Assembly (NCBI GenBank): GCA_023228285.1
Contig: JALOBM010000006.1
Coordinates: 1 to 62,769 of the forward strand
Direction of reading: 5' to 3'
DNA length: 62,769 bases
Source of the DNA: Candidatus Cloacimonadota bacterium
GTDB lineage: Bacteria > Cloacimonadota > Cloacimonadia > Cloacimonadales > Cloacimonadaceae
Every line of letters begins with the position of its first letter. Positions within the stretch are counted from its first letter, which is position 1. Below, piece by piece: positions 27,021 to 35,640 of the stretch. Under the pieces are notes generated by a model. The model did no database searches. It saw only the letters and a list, made by a program, of their open reading frames with translations, and had not been told where the DNA came from. The translations under genes were made by a program, and so were the position numbers.

Positions 27021-27825
27021 GTTCCAATACTACCGCTGCGTCTGTTTTTTTATCCCGGTATTTTATAATGATAGGGCAATAAATATGGAAGGAGGGATTA
27101 CTCTTCAAAGCTCTTGAACCAGGAACCAATACCGCATTGGGGGGAATGCTAAAGCTGCCGGATTCATCGCGTTGCAGAAAACTACCATTTATACTGTCAA
27201 ATATAGGAGTGGAGGAGTTTATTACTGTTCCCGATGCAATCACGGCTCTTTTTCCTACGATTATTCCTTCGTAGATGCCGCTGTTTCCACCTATAAAAGC
27301 ATCGTCTTCCACAATCACAGGTCTGGTTCCGATAGGTTCGAGAACTCCACCGATCATTGCTCCGGCAGAAAGATGCACTCTTTTTCCGATCTGAGCGCAT
27401 GAACCTACCAGAGCGTGAGAGTCGATCATGGTACCGCTATCTACCCATGCACCGATATTGATATAACTGGGAGGCATAATGGTTACTCCGGGTGCGATGT
27501 ATGCTCCGATGCGTACCGAGCTACCACCAGGGACAATGCGAACCTTATCGGCTAGACTAAAGAGTTTTTCCGGCATTGTATCCTTCTCAAAGAAGCTTTT
27601 CCCATTGTACGCGGTTATCTCCGTAAGCTGACCCATACGAAAGCCCAGAAGGATACCCATCTTCACCCATGCATTCACAATCCAGCCCTTTTCACTCTTT
27701 TCGCAGGAGCGAATCTCCCCGCTATTCAAAGCGCTCACAAAGCTGAGGAACAATTCTCGATCAGCTGGGGTGTAACTTCTACTGGAATTATTGTATAACG
27801 CTACGATTTGCTCTTTAATGTTCAT
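26995..27825 (-). CDS. dapD: Tetrahydrodipicolinate N-succinyltransferase
   Basis: A 276-residue DapD. It moves a succinyl group from succinyl-CoA to tetrahydrodipicolinate in lysine and diaminopimelate synthesis. Signatures are SGEIRSCEKSEKGWIVNAWV, VPGGSSVRIGAYIAPGV, YINIGAWVDSGTMIDSHA and HLSAGAMIGGVLEP; the left-handed hexapeptide repeats cover about residues 100-220. Its start overlaps the MalY-like stop by 4 bases (ATGA). It shows that this organism uses the succinylase branch. Confidence 0.95.
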   Translation of the reverse strand: MNIKEQIVALYNNSSRSYTPADRELFLSFVSALNSGEIRSCEKSEKGWIVNAWVKMGILLGFRMGQLTEITAYNGKSFFEKDTMPEKLFSLADKVRIVPGGSSVRIGAYIAPGVTIMPPSYINIGAWVDSGTMIDSHALVGSCAQIGKRVHLSAGAMIGGVLEPIGTRPVIVEDDAFIGGNSGIYEGIIVGKRAVIASGTVINSSTPIFDSINGSFLQRDESGSFSIPPNAVLVPGSRALKSNPSFHIYCPIIIKYRDKKTDAAVVLERELRHSLD

Positions 27826-28982
27826 AAGATTTCACTCACAGCTTTTTTCATTCTATCAAGTGCTTGGATGAGAATCTGCTTTGGTACGGCAAAGTTGAGC
27901 CGCATATAGCCGCTCCCCTCCTCTCCAAAAGCGATCCCCGGATTTAGCGCCAAGCGAGCTCTGTTCACAAAGAAATCCTGCAATTTGTAATCGTCTAAAC
28001 CCAACTGTCGACAATCCAGCCAAGCCAAATATGTGCCTTCGCAATCCGCCATTGGGATTTGTGGTAGCTCTTTAGTAAAGTAGGTCTTCAGCAGATCACG
28101 ATTTGCTGTTAAGTACTGCAACAATTCATCCAGCCAGTACTCTGCTTTTGTGTATGCAGCTGTAAAGGCTGCGATGCCAAAGCTGTTTCCCATAAAAGTG
28201 TGTAATGATTTGTTCATATCTGTCAGTGCCTTAGCAATGTCTCCTTTCTGGGCAAACATCACAGCAGTAGCCATACCTGCCAGATTGAAGCTCTTTGCCG
28301 GCGAAATACCAGTAATCACATTTTCTGCCCCCAAAGAAGCTATGGAAATGTGTTGGCAACCTGAGTAAACAATGTCAGCGTGTATCTCGTCACTGAAGAT
28401 TAACACATCATGTTTTGTGCAGATGTCGTGCATCCTCTTCAATTCATGATGGCTAAACACTTTTCCGACAGGATTGTGGGGATTGCATAGAATGAACATT
28501 CTAGCCTGGTGGCATTTGGCTTCAAAATCCTCCCAATCCACCTCATAATGATTATCTACTTTTTTGAGAGGATTAGTTAGCAGAGTTCTTGAGTGTTCCA
28601 CCACTGTGCTGTGAAACGGAGGATACACAGGGGTTTGAATAAGTATCTTATCCTGGGATCGGGTTAATGCCAATATCGCAATCGCAAGTGCCGTCATTAA
28701 ACTTGGTACGGATATAGCTTGCTGATCTGTGGGATCCCAGTGAAAGTGCTTCAATATCCAGTTTTGGATGGATTGATGAAAAATCTCTTTGGGGAAGTTG
28801 TAGCCAAAGATGGGATGTTCCAACCTCTCCTGAAGAGCTTTTTGGATCTCATCCGCTACGGTAAAATCCATATCTGCTACCCACAAAGCAATGAGATCAT
28901 CTCGACCATACATTGTTTTGAGCGCGTCATACTTGTAGCATCCACTTCCTTTGCGGTCAATTATCTTGTCGAATCTCATCAT
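27822..28982 (-). CDS. MalY/PatB-type cystathionine beta-lyase
   Basis: A 386-residue PLP enzyme. The MalY/PatB family marks are GRDDLIALWVADMDF near the start, HPIFGYNFP, LCNPHNPVGKVFS, FSDEIHADIVYSG and GISPAKSFNLAGM with the PLP Lys. Members cleave cystathionine or cysteine, giving homocysteine, or pyruvate with sulfide and ammonia. It overlaps dapD by 4 bases and the PH-like gene by 26. In this operon it could serve methionine synthesis or cysteine breakdown. Confidence 0.88.
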   Translation of the reverse strand: MMRFDKIIDRKGSGCYKYDALKTMYGRDDLIALWVADMDFTVADEIQKALQERLEHPIFGYNFPKEIFHQSIQNWILKHFHWDPTDQQAISVPSLMTALAIAILALTRSQDKILIQTPVYPPFHSTVVEHSRTLLTNPLKKVDNHYEVDWEDFEAKCHQARMFILCNPHNPVGKVFSHHELKRMHDICTKHDVLIFSDEIHADIVYSGCQHISIASLGAENVITGISPAKSFNLAGMATAVMFAQKGDIAKALTDMNKSLHTFMGNSFGIAAFTAAYTKAEYWLDELLQYLTANRDLLKTYFTKELPQIPMADCEGTYLAWLDCRQLGLDDYKLQDFFVNRARLALNPGIAFGEEGSGYMRLNFAVPKQILIQALDRMKKAVSEIL

Positions 28983-29496
28983 TCACACTCGCTTTCAAGT
29001 ATTCCACTATAGACTTCATCTGATCAGGAACCTCCGCTTTTGGTGCCATATCCGCTATATTCAGGATAATCTCCAATGTATGAGGAAATGAAGCCTGAGT
29101 TGTGTATTTCTGCTGCTTACCGTGCAAATCCATGTATCTGACACCAAAATAGAAAGTAATCTTCTTATGCAACTCCAACCCCAGGATGTTGTCATAGGGT
29201 ATTTCCAGTGGCTTTCTGGCGATGAATCCCAAACGTAAGTGATCTTTGTGGAAGGTCACGCTGTCCAAAGAACTAATCTTCTTAAGTACGGAATCCAATC
29301 CAACAAAAGTAATGGCTAATGGTAACATTTTAAAGAAGATAGGAGTACTGTTATTGACAAAGCGTATCATGAAGTATATGCTATATACCATAATTGAGAA
29401 GGACATAAGGATCATGAACCAGCGAATAACAGGTTTATAACGATAGCAGACGGGAAGCCTGTCTCTTACATATTCCAGCTTCAATTGCTTCGACAT
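28957..29496 (-). CDS. Membrane protein with PH-like domain
   Basis: 179 residues. Two hydrophobic segments (about residues 24-45 and 50-68) are followed by a soluble region with FHKDHLRLGFIARKPLEIPYDNILGLELHKK, in the pattern of bacterial pleckstrin-homology (bPH) domains. No signal peptide or enzyme motif is seen. It overlaps the PHP and MalY-like genes by 16 and 26 bases. The role is unknown; it is probably a small inner-membrane protein. Confidence 0.55.
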   Translation of the reverse strand: MSKQLKLEYVRDRLPVCYRYKPVIRWFMILMSFSIMVYSIYFMIRFVNNSTPIFFKMLPLAITFVGLDSVLKKISSLDSVTFHKDHLRLGFIARKPLEIPYDNILGLELHKKITFYFGVRYMDLHGKQQKYTTQASFPHTLEIILNIADMAPKAEVPDQMKSIVEYLKASVNDEIRQDN

Positions 29497-30338
29497 TGGT
29501 ATTCCTTGTATAGCTTGCGTACGCTTTCCAGAATGATTTCCGAGGCCGGAACCATGTCTGAAAGGGCTATTTCAGTTCCTTCACCGTGGAAGTCACTTCC
29601 AGCAGTCATGAATAATCCATTCCTTTGCGCGATGTCGATATAGTTCTCAACTTGGAATTGATAATGATCCGGATGCCAGACCTCCAGCCCGTCGATTCCA
29701 AAGGCTATGAATTCGGATATATAGGCTTGATCCACCAGTTTCCCGGGATGCGCAATGACGGCAAAACCTCCTGCCTGATGTATCACCTTGATCACATTGG
29801 ACACGCTAAGTTCTGGCTTTGGGACAAATGCAGGTTTGAAATTTCCGATATACTTATCGAAAGCCTCATTCTTGGTTTGCACGTATCCTTTCTGGATCAA
29901 AACCTGAGCGATGTGCGGACGCACGATCAACTCCCGGGCTCCTGCCATCGATGTCACTTCCTCGATTGTGATGTTCATACCCAATTCTGCTAGCAATGAT
30001 ATCATCTTGATGGCTCTGCTCCTTCGCCCTTCAAGATACATTGCGCTTAGTTCTTTGAGTCCCTGATTATCAAAATCGCATCCGTATGCCAGGATGTGAA
30101 CGTCGTGTCCCTGATGCATGGAGCTGATCTCCATGCCAGGTAGAATGCGAAGGGGCGCTACCGAGACTGGAAGCCTGGTATATGCGTCTGCAGTATCGTG
30201 ATCGGTGATGGAAATCAGATCAAGACCAATTCTTTTTGAGTGTCTGATGATCTGTTCCACCGTGAATGCTCCATCAGAAGCACGCGTATGCAGGTGCAGG
30301 TTGATGTGCCTGATGTCATTTATTTCTTTTATTATCAT
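29481..30338 (-). CDS. PHP-domain phosphoesterase
   Basis: 285 residues. Metal-binding motifs of the PHP superfamily are INLHLHTRASDGAF (His-x-His), SITDHDTADA, ILPGMEIS, VIAHPGK and TAGSDFHGEG. This layout matches the small PHP proteins such as the YciV/RNase AM group, which remove 3'- or 5'-nucleotides from RNA or small nucleotides. It is the first gene of a six-gene coupled minus-strand operon ending at 24370. It is divergent from the methyltransferase at 30411, with only 72 bases between them. Confidence 0.85.
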   Translation of the reverse strand: MIIKEINDIRHINLHLHTRASDGAFTVEQIIRHSKRIGLDLISITDHDTADAYTRLPVSVAPLRILPGMEISSMHQGHDVHILAYGCDFDNQGLKELSAMYLEGRRSRAIKMISLLAELGMNITIEEVTSMAGARELIVRPHIAQVLIQKGYVQTKNEAFDKYIGNFKPAFVPKPELSVSNVIKVIHQAGGFAVIAHPGKLVDQAYISEFIAFGIDGLEVWHPDHYQFQVENYIDIAQRNGLFMTAGSDFHGEGTEIALSDMVPASEIILESVRKLYKEYQCRSN

Positions 30339-30352
30339 AAGCCATTTTATCT

Positions 30353-30387
30353 ATTGACGAAAATGCATAGTCGTCAAAATCGTCAAT
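30353..30387. promoter_or_regulatory. Palindromic divergent promoter region
   Basis: ATTGACGA at 30353-30360 and its exact reverse complement TCGTCAAT at 30380-30387, with a further TCGTCAA at 30371-30377. The outer arms also provide TTGACG -35-like boxes reading out in both directions, toward 30411 and 30338. It could be overlapping divergent promoters, an operator, or both. Confidence 0.45.
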
Positions 30388-30410
30388 GAAATTCTTTACA
30401 GGAGCCTGCA

Positions 30411-31181
30411 ATGCAATATGACCCCATCAAGGACAAGCTTGCCACCTACGTGTCCATATTCCCTGTTTTGCGAAAGCTCTTTTATCATATCCTGGATCAA
30501 TTGCTTTTACGTCAACGATATGTGAAGCGGGAGATCAAACGTTACTTCAGGGATGGCTTTTCTTTCTATGATGCTGGTGCAGGCTTTTGCCAATATAGCG
30601 ATTTCGTACTAAAAGCATATCCGAAAGCTGAGGTTTTTGCTTGCGATATCAAAAGTGACTACATAGAAAGTTATGCTGCCATTGCCAGCGATCATTTCAG
30701 CTTCGATTGTGCAGATTTGCAGTGCTTCGTACCCCCAAAACACTACAATCTTGCTATAGCCATAGATATTCTGGAACACATAGAAGACGACATCTCGGTT
30801 CTGCAAAACCTGCATAGTGCACTTTTTAGCGACGGTATCCTCATTATATCCACTCCGAGCGACATGGATGAAGCTGCAGCCTTTGCTGCAGAGCATGTTC
30901 GCCCCGGATACCGCAAAGCAGATCTGGAGCAAAAGCTGATAGACACCGGCTTTGAGATCGTCTCTTCACGCTTCAGTTATGGTTTTTGGGGCGCAATATC
31001 CTGGAATCTGATGATTAAGACTCCCCTGTCGCTTTATGCCCGGCATAAACTGCTCTGTTTATTATGGCCATTGTATTATGCAGTTATTTTCCTGCCAGCT
31101 CAGCTTTTTATGCTGCTTGATATGCTGCAGGACAATCCCAGAGGAACCGGAATAATACTGGTGGCGCGCAAAAAGAATTGA
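30411..31181 (+). CDS. SAM-dependent class I methyltransferase
   Basis: 256 residues. The SAM-binding motif I is FYDAGAGFCQYSDF (about 45-60), with later acidic positions VFACDIKSD and NLAIAIDILEHIEDD (motif II region). The C-terminal third is hydrophobic (about 205-245), hinting at membrane contact. The family includes methyltransferases of quinones and other small molecules; the substrate is unknown. It starts after CAGGAG. It heads a plus-strand group ending in tRNA-Thr. Confidence 0.75.
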   Translation: MQYDPIKDKLATYVSIFPVLRKLFYHILDQLLLRQRYVKREIKRYFRDGFSFYDAGAGFCQYSDFVLKAYPKAEVFACDIKSDYIESYAAIASDHFSFDCADLQCFVPPKHYNLAIAIDILEHIEDDISVLQNLHSALFSDGILIISTPSDMDEAAAFAAEHVRPGYRKADLEQKLIDTGFEIVSSRFSYGFWGAISWNLMIKTPLSLYARHKLLCLLWPLYYAVIFLPAQLFMLLDMLQDNPRGTGIILVARKKN

Positions 31182-31234
31182 CAGAAATGCACTCTCCCGA
31201 CTACTTGAAATAACTTCAATCCTCTGGAGGAAAG

Positions 31235-31831
31235 ATGAATCTCAAACGATCTGCGAACAGAAAATACAAGAAAGAGATAATCTTGGAGAAAGCGATCGAA
31301 GTATTCGCAATGAAAGGTTCGCAACAAACCACTATCTCCGATATCGCTAAAGCAGCGAAGATCGCACAGGGCACTATCTATGTCTATTTCCCCTGCAAAG
31401 AAGCCCTGCTGAATGAGTGCATGCAAGAGATCATCGCCCCTGTATTGCAATCTATTATTGATTCCACAAAGGACATTCCGGACACCATGGACCGCCTCTA
31501 TGAATTCTTCATTCTCCATATTCGCTTGGTTGAAGCAAAGCCTTTTATCGCCAGGTTTCTCACGATGGAAGCACGCCAAAATGAAGATTTCTATGTCTCA
31601 TTTCCAGATTACAATCCCCTGAAGCGGTATGTGGACTATGTGGAGACCATCACAAAGCTGGCCATCAACGAAAAACGTATCCGATCCATAGACCCCAAAG
31701 CCTTTGCTATCCTTCTGGTTGGGGCTATGGACTTTTCAATGAGTGTGTGGTTGATGCAAAAGGAAAAAATGGACATAGAGAAAGTGGCGCAGAGCATACG
31801 CGACATCCTGAAATATGGTATCAATGAATAA
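31235..31831 (+). CDS. TetR-family transcriptional regulator
   Basis: 198 residues with an N-terminal helix-turn-helix (about 20-60): IILEKAIEVFAMKGSQQTTISDIAKAAKIAQGTIYVYF, shown here only as landmarks IEVFAMKG, TISDIAKAAKIAQG and TIYVYF. The rest is the helical ligand/dimer domain. A strong GGAGG precedes ATG. It overlaps the following barrel gene by 17 bases, so it probably controls this small plus-strand group or itself. Confidence 0.88.
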   Translation: MNLKRSANRKYKKEIILEKAIEVFAMKGSQQTTISDIAKAAKIAQGTIYVYFPCKEALLNECMQEIIAPVLQSIIDSTKDIPDTMDRLYEFFILHIRLVEAKPFIARFLTMEARQNEDFYVSFPDYNPLKRYVDYVETITKLAINEKRIRSIDPKAFAILLVGAMDFSMSVWLMQKEKMDIEKVAQSIRDILKYGINE

Positions 31832-32867
31832 AGCATGCTTTGCTTTTCTGTTCATTTTTATACTCGTTAGCTCCCTTCAGGCTGTCGTATCCCTTCCTTT
31901 TTATGCCAGATGGCAATCACTAAATAACATGTACTATGATGCGACACAGAATGGTAAGGAACTTAGCTGGGACGAGTTGTACCGTGCTGAGATTGGCGTC
32001 AAAGAACTTCGCTACGATCGGATGTGCCTGGATATGGAGCTCAACACCGAACATTTTTTTGACCAAAGCCACATCAAACTAAAGAACATCATTTTCAGCG
32101 CGGAGATCAATCCTCGCTGGACGGTAAAAGCAGGCAGCAGAGAGTTTGGATACGGTACAGCTTTTGGGATGGATAATTTGCCTCCCTTGATATATGGATA
32201 TGATACCTACAATTTTCAAATGATGCGTATGAATTCTCTTGGAATCCACCATCATTGCGGCTCATCATCCATTCTCAGCCTCGATCTGGGCGGCAATACT
32301 CACAATCAAGCCAGTGGATTGTTTGCTTACCACTACCGTAAACCAAGCATGAATCTCGTGGTTTCGGAGGAAATCCGTAGTATGGACAACCATTGGCGTA
32401 CTCCCGTGTCTATCTCTGCCATTTCTGCTCAAGCAAAGAATACTGCTCTGGAGATTAATTCCACTTGCGCGCTCTCAATTCTACCGGGATGGGATTCTAC
32501 CAAAGCTCATCATGAGCTCTATTTACAAGCGGAAGCCAAGCACAGTATCAAGGAAGAAAGCTCTCTCCATCTGGGAGCAGCATACACAATGCGGGAATAT
32601 GCACCTTATGAAAACTCCCGCTATCAAATCCGTCTGGAACACTCAATCACCGACAAGATTGATGTGCTTCCCATCTGCCAACTGAATGTAATGGACAATG
32701 AAGAACTGTGGCAATACCGGCTTCTAGGCAATTACGAAGTTCTACCCCAATCAATAATTGGTCTCTATTATGAATACAGCTATTTCTCAGATACGAAAGG
32801 TCGCCATAGCATCGGTCTGGCCCTGTCTTTTGGCCTTGATCTTTCTGATGCTGCCAGCGGGATGTAG
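31815..32867 (+). CDS. Outer-membrane beta-barrel protein, family not identified
   Basis: 350 residues with a signal peptide (FAFLFIFILVSSLQAV). The mature part is made of alternating hydrophobic/polar strands with many aromatic residues, and ends IGLALSFGLDL, as for a barrel. I do not recognise a family. The start could be 31824 (second ATG). It overlaps tetR by 17 bases and the deacetylase gene by 98 bases, so its last codons are read in two frames. Confidence 0.5.
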   Translation: MVSMNKACFAFLFIFILVSSLQAVVSLPFYARWQSLNNMYYDATQNGKELSWDELYRAEIGVKELRYDRMCLDMELNTEHFFDQSHIKLKNIIFSAEINPRWTVKAGSREFGYGTAFGMDNLPPLIYGYDTYNFQMMRMNSLGIHHHCGSSSILSLDLGGNTHNQASGLFAYHYRKPSMNLVVSEEIRSMDNHWRTPVSISAISAQAKNTALEINSTCALSILPGWDSTKAHHELYLQAEAKHSIKEESSLHLGAAYTMREYAPYENSRYQIRLEHSITDKIDVLPICQLNVMDNEELWQYRLLGNYEVLPQSIIGLYYEYSYFSDTKGRHSIGLALSFGLDLSDAASGM

Positions 32868-33549
32868 ATTAGTATCTCCTTCATCCATCGAAACTCCCAT
32901 TGTGGTACTCACTTTCGACGACCAGCATTTATCCGTATATGAAAAAGCATTCCCACTCATGCGTGAATTTGGTTATCGGGGTACCAATTTTGTAAATAGC
33001 GCTTCAATTGGTAATCAGGGTCTGATGAACTGGGAACAGATCAGAGAAATGGAACTGGATCACCATTGGGAAACCGGCGGACATACTTTGCATCATGAAC
33101 AATTGAACCAATTGGACTTGGATGAAGCAGAGCAGAACCTGAATCAAGATTATCAAAATCTCCGCCTTCATGGCTTGAGACCCAGGTCTTTTGCGCTACC
33201 TCGCGGACAATGTCCCGAACAGGTCTATCCCATCATCCTGGATCTATATCAAAACATCCGCGGCAGCAGTGACTTTGCCATGCACTCCCCCATCGACCGT
33301 AAAGCTTTGGGATATTTGGCTTTTCAAAGCGGTTGGACGGAGGAACCTGTAAAACATAGAATCCTGCGCGGCATCATGAACAATGAATCAATCATCATCA
33401 TCGGTTTTCATCGCTTTGACGCTGATACCAACGACTACCAGGACTCCTGCTCTTCACCGGTATTTCGAAACATTCTAAGCTTTCTGCAAGCACAGAACCT
33501 CAAAGTATTGCCCCTTCATGAAGCGGTAGAGGCAACATTGCGGAACTAA
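32770..33549 (+). CDS. Polysaccharide deacetylase-like lipoprotein
   Basis: About 259 residues. The family motif VVLTFDDQHLSVYEKAF (Thr-Phe-Asp-Asp) and the His motif HTLHHEQL (HTxxH) define the NodB/CE4 catalytic and metal sites. An N-terminal hydrophobic stretch ending LMLPAGC suggests a lipoprotein, Cys about 32. The ATG at 32770 is inferred from this signal, since no clear ribosome site exists. It would remove acetyl groups from peptidoglycan or another polysaccharide. The first third of its signal region lies inside the upstream barrel gene. Confidence 0.75.
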   Translation: MNTAISQIRKVAIASVWPCLLALIFLMLPAGCRLVSPSSIETPIVVLTFDDQHLSVYEKAFPLMREFGYRGTNFVNSASIGNQGLMNWEQIREMELDHHWETGGHTLHHEQLNQLDLDEAEQNLNQDYQNLRLHGLRPRSFALPRGQCPEQVYPIILDLYQNIRGSSDFAMHSPIDRKALGYLAFQSGWTEEPVKHRILRGIMNNESIIIIGFHRFDADTNDYQDSCSSPVFRNILSFLQAQNLKVLPLHEAVEATLRN

Positions 33550-33663
33550 GCCAAAGATTCTCAACTCCCTTGTAATCATCCCATCTAGACCACTTTTCAC
33601 TTGACGAAAATGACCTCTTCAAATCCATAGTATCATTAAATTCACATCCATAAAGGAGAGTCG

Positions 33664-34331
33664 ATGAAACGTATAGCCTTTTGCCTGATCCTGCTCTGTA
33701 TGTTTTTTGCCCTGTTTGCCGAAGAACCGATATATGGATCTCCCATCCGGTTCAGCCTGCTGGAAGGGCTCGATTACGATCTCAACCTTACCTTGGGTGC
33801 AAATGTAGGCCGCCTTTATGCCAATGTGAAATACAGTGTAAACAAACAAGATCTTCCCCAAACGGACTACTACAGCTTTTTCCTCAATAAAGAAGCACTA
33901 TTGGAACACCTCCATATAAACGGAATGAATACTCAGTACTTTCTATGCTCAAATCTGCATCCCAAGCACTTCGTGCCCGAGTTGAAAAGGGATGATCTCA
34001 TCCTTGCTGACAGTGATGTCTCATGCTATGCAATCGCAGCCGAAAGCTTGGAAAACTTGCCAGACACCTTAGAAATCTATCTTGAATACAGATTACCCCT
34101 GCCGGATTACTCAGTACTCGAAGACGGTAGAAAGGCAATCATGCTGGGAGACATCCCCTTCTTCTATCCCCGTAATCTGAATGCCAGTTCCGAAGTGAAT
34201 ATTCATGCTTTGAGTTCCATCTATCATAGCATGGATCGGATCATAAAAGAAGAAGACAGTGGTGGACTCAGAAGAATTGATACATTCTTCGTGGATATCC
34301 CCGATATCAAAATAAACCTCAATATATATAT

Positions 34332-34341
<10 letters not shown>
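33664..34341 (+). CDS. Exported protein of unknown function; stop lies inside tRNA-Thr
   Basis: 225 residues with a signal peptide (LILLCMFFALFAEE) and a beta-rich mature part. I recognise no family. A GGAGAG site precedes the ATG and a TTGACG box lies near 33601. The stop codon (34339-34341) falls within the first ten bases of the tRNA at 34332, so the last codons are read through the tRNA acceptor stem. RNase P cleavage would remove the stop from this message. Confidence 0.6.
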
Positions 34342-34408
<67 letters not shown>

Positions 34409-34474
34409 GGGTTTACAGCCATTTGCCACAAATCTCACGGACGGTCTCACGGACAAAAAAAGTAAACAAATATT

Positions 34475-34491
34475 CCCGGTTATGCCCCGGG
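34475..34491 (+). terminator. Weak terminator-like hairpin after tRNA-Thr
   Basis: A CCCGG/CCGGG stem with a 7-base loop, followed by CATTTTGA. It is about 70 bases after the tRNA. The T run is short, so confidence is low. Confidence 0.35.
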
Positions 34492-34600
34492 CATTTTGAT
34501 CAACGCAGATGTATTATTTGAAGACAATATCTACGTCCTCGAACTCATTATACTTTTGAAGTTAGCTGAACCAATTGTTTTCCCTTGGCTTCATCCATAC

Positions 34601-34674
34601 ATGAAGCAGATATCATCGGGTCATCATCGAGTACTGACTGCTTGATAACACCTTGATTTCTGGTTGAACACTAC
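34601..34674 (+). repeat. Repeat R2, copy A
   Basis: About 74 bp, carrying GATATCATCGGGTCATCATC and then TTGATAAC, TTGATTTC and AACACT in the same order as the copy at 50171. It has no coding potential. Confidence 0.7.
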
Positions 34675-34844
34675 TTGAGCCTGGCAGAAGAGTCTCTCAG
34701 GAGAATCGCATAAGGTTTTTTATGCCACATGACTGCAGAGGAAGTGCTCTGATATGGAGTTCCCTTTGATAATTTGTACATAATGCAATTGTAAAGAAAT
34801 ATATAGCTTACCTGATTGGAAGCCTATAAACCCAAATAATGCAC

Positions 34845-35001
34845 GGAGTTCAAGACACCTATGCTATCTATCTTATGTTAATATAAGCTAAGGGGTGGCT
34901 TGGACTTCGGGCAATGCATAGAATCCACCCCAGTTATTGAAGTCCATGTGACCATATAACATATAGATATACAATAAGATACATGAGATCAAATGAACTC
35001 C
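34845..35001 (-). repeat. Repeat R1, copy A
   Basis: 157 bp, bounded by 8-bp terminal inverted repeats GGAGTTCA (34845-34852) and TGAACTCC (34994-35001). Read on the minus strand, it aligns along its whole length with the copies at 49953 and 50373. Inner inverted repeats, GGACTTC..GAAGTCC and GGGGTGG..CCACCCC, suggest a folded element. It has no open frame. Confidence 0.85.
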
Positions 35002-35057
35002 ATCGCATCATCCGAGATAAATGCAGCAATAAATTTATATGGAAAAATGGATAGGAG

Positions 35058-35636
35058 TTACTTATTGAGGTCTTCGATCTGTTCAATCAGCATGACGGCA
35101 GCGTTTTTCAGCTTCTCGAGATCTTCATCGTTTTCAATAACCATATCCACCATAGTTGCCTTCTGATAATCCGGCATTTGCTGTTCCAACCGCTTGATTT
35201 GATTCTCCCAACTATCGGGATTTCTTTGCTTTATGCGCTCGATGACCAGTTCCAAGGGACTTCTGACGAGTACGATGAAGTCAAATCGATCTTCCAGACT
35301 GGCTTCAAAGAGGAGCGGGATTTCAAAGAATCGGGCTTTTGCGGAAGGTTCCGAGAGTAATCTGTCCACTTCAGCTACTACCAAGGGGTGTAGAATGCTA
35401 TTCAGATACGCCAGTTCTTGTGGTTGATTGAATACAATCTCGGCGATGCGTAAACGGTCGGGATTCTGACCCGAAAACACAGCATCTCCCCAGCGCTTTC
35501 TGAGAAAAGGAGACAATTCTGGCAACATCCGGTTAGCGATGAGATCTGCGTAATATACCTTGTATCCCAAAGCTTCCAAACAGGCACAAAAGCTGCTCTT
35601 GCCACTGCCGATATTGCCCGTGATACCGATGTTCAT
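35058..35636 (-). CDS. coaE: Dephospho-CoA kinase
   Basis: About 192 residues from 35636 (an upstream ATG at 35654 would overlap cdaA). CoaE adds the 3'-phosphate to dephospho-CoA in the final step of coenzyme A synthesis. The P-loop GITGNIGSGKS, the YYADLIANRML acidic motif, and FFEIPLLFEA are typical. It sits at the 3' end of the exbB-exbD-tonB-folP-cdaA-coaE operon. The earlier CoaBC step is at 5224. Confidence 0.93.
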   Translation of the reverse strand: MNIGITGNIGSGKSSFCACLEALGYKVYYADLIANRMLPELSPFLRKRWGDAVFSGQNPDRLRIAEIVFNQPQELAYLNSILHPLVVAEVDRLLSEPSAKARFFEIPLLFEASLEDRFDFIVLVRSPLELVIERIKQRNPDSWENQIKRLEQQMPDYQKATMVDMVIENDEDLEKLKNAAVMLIEQIEDLNK

Positions 35637-35640
35637 TATT

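Larger units (their letters stand above)
34409..35057. other. Gene-free stretch after tRNA-Thr
   Basis: It holds, in order: a tandem 12-bp duplication TCTCACGGAC at 34433 and 34445, the weak hairpin, an unrelated stretch, repeat R2 copy A (34601-34674), a further AT-rich part, and repeat R1 copy A in minus orientation (34845-35001). No open frame with a convincing start is present. It lies between convergent transcription units (tRNA-Thr and coaE). Confidence 0.7.

Noticed and set aside
34409..35057. A prophage or integrative element at tRNA-Thr
   Set aside because: No integrase, no phage gene and no duplicated tRNA end are visible; only the repeats remain.
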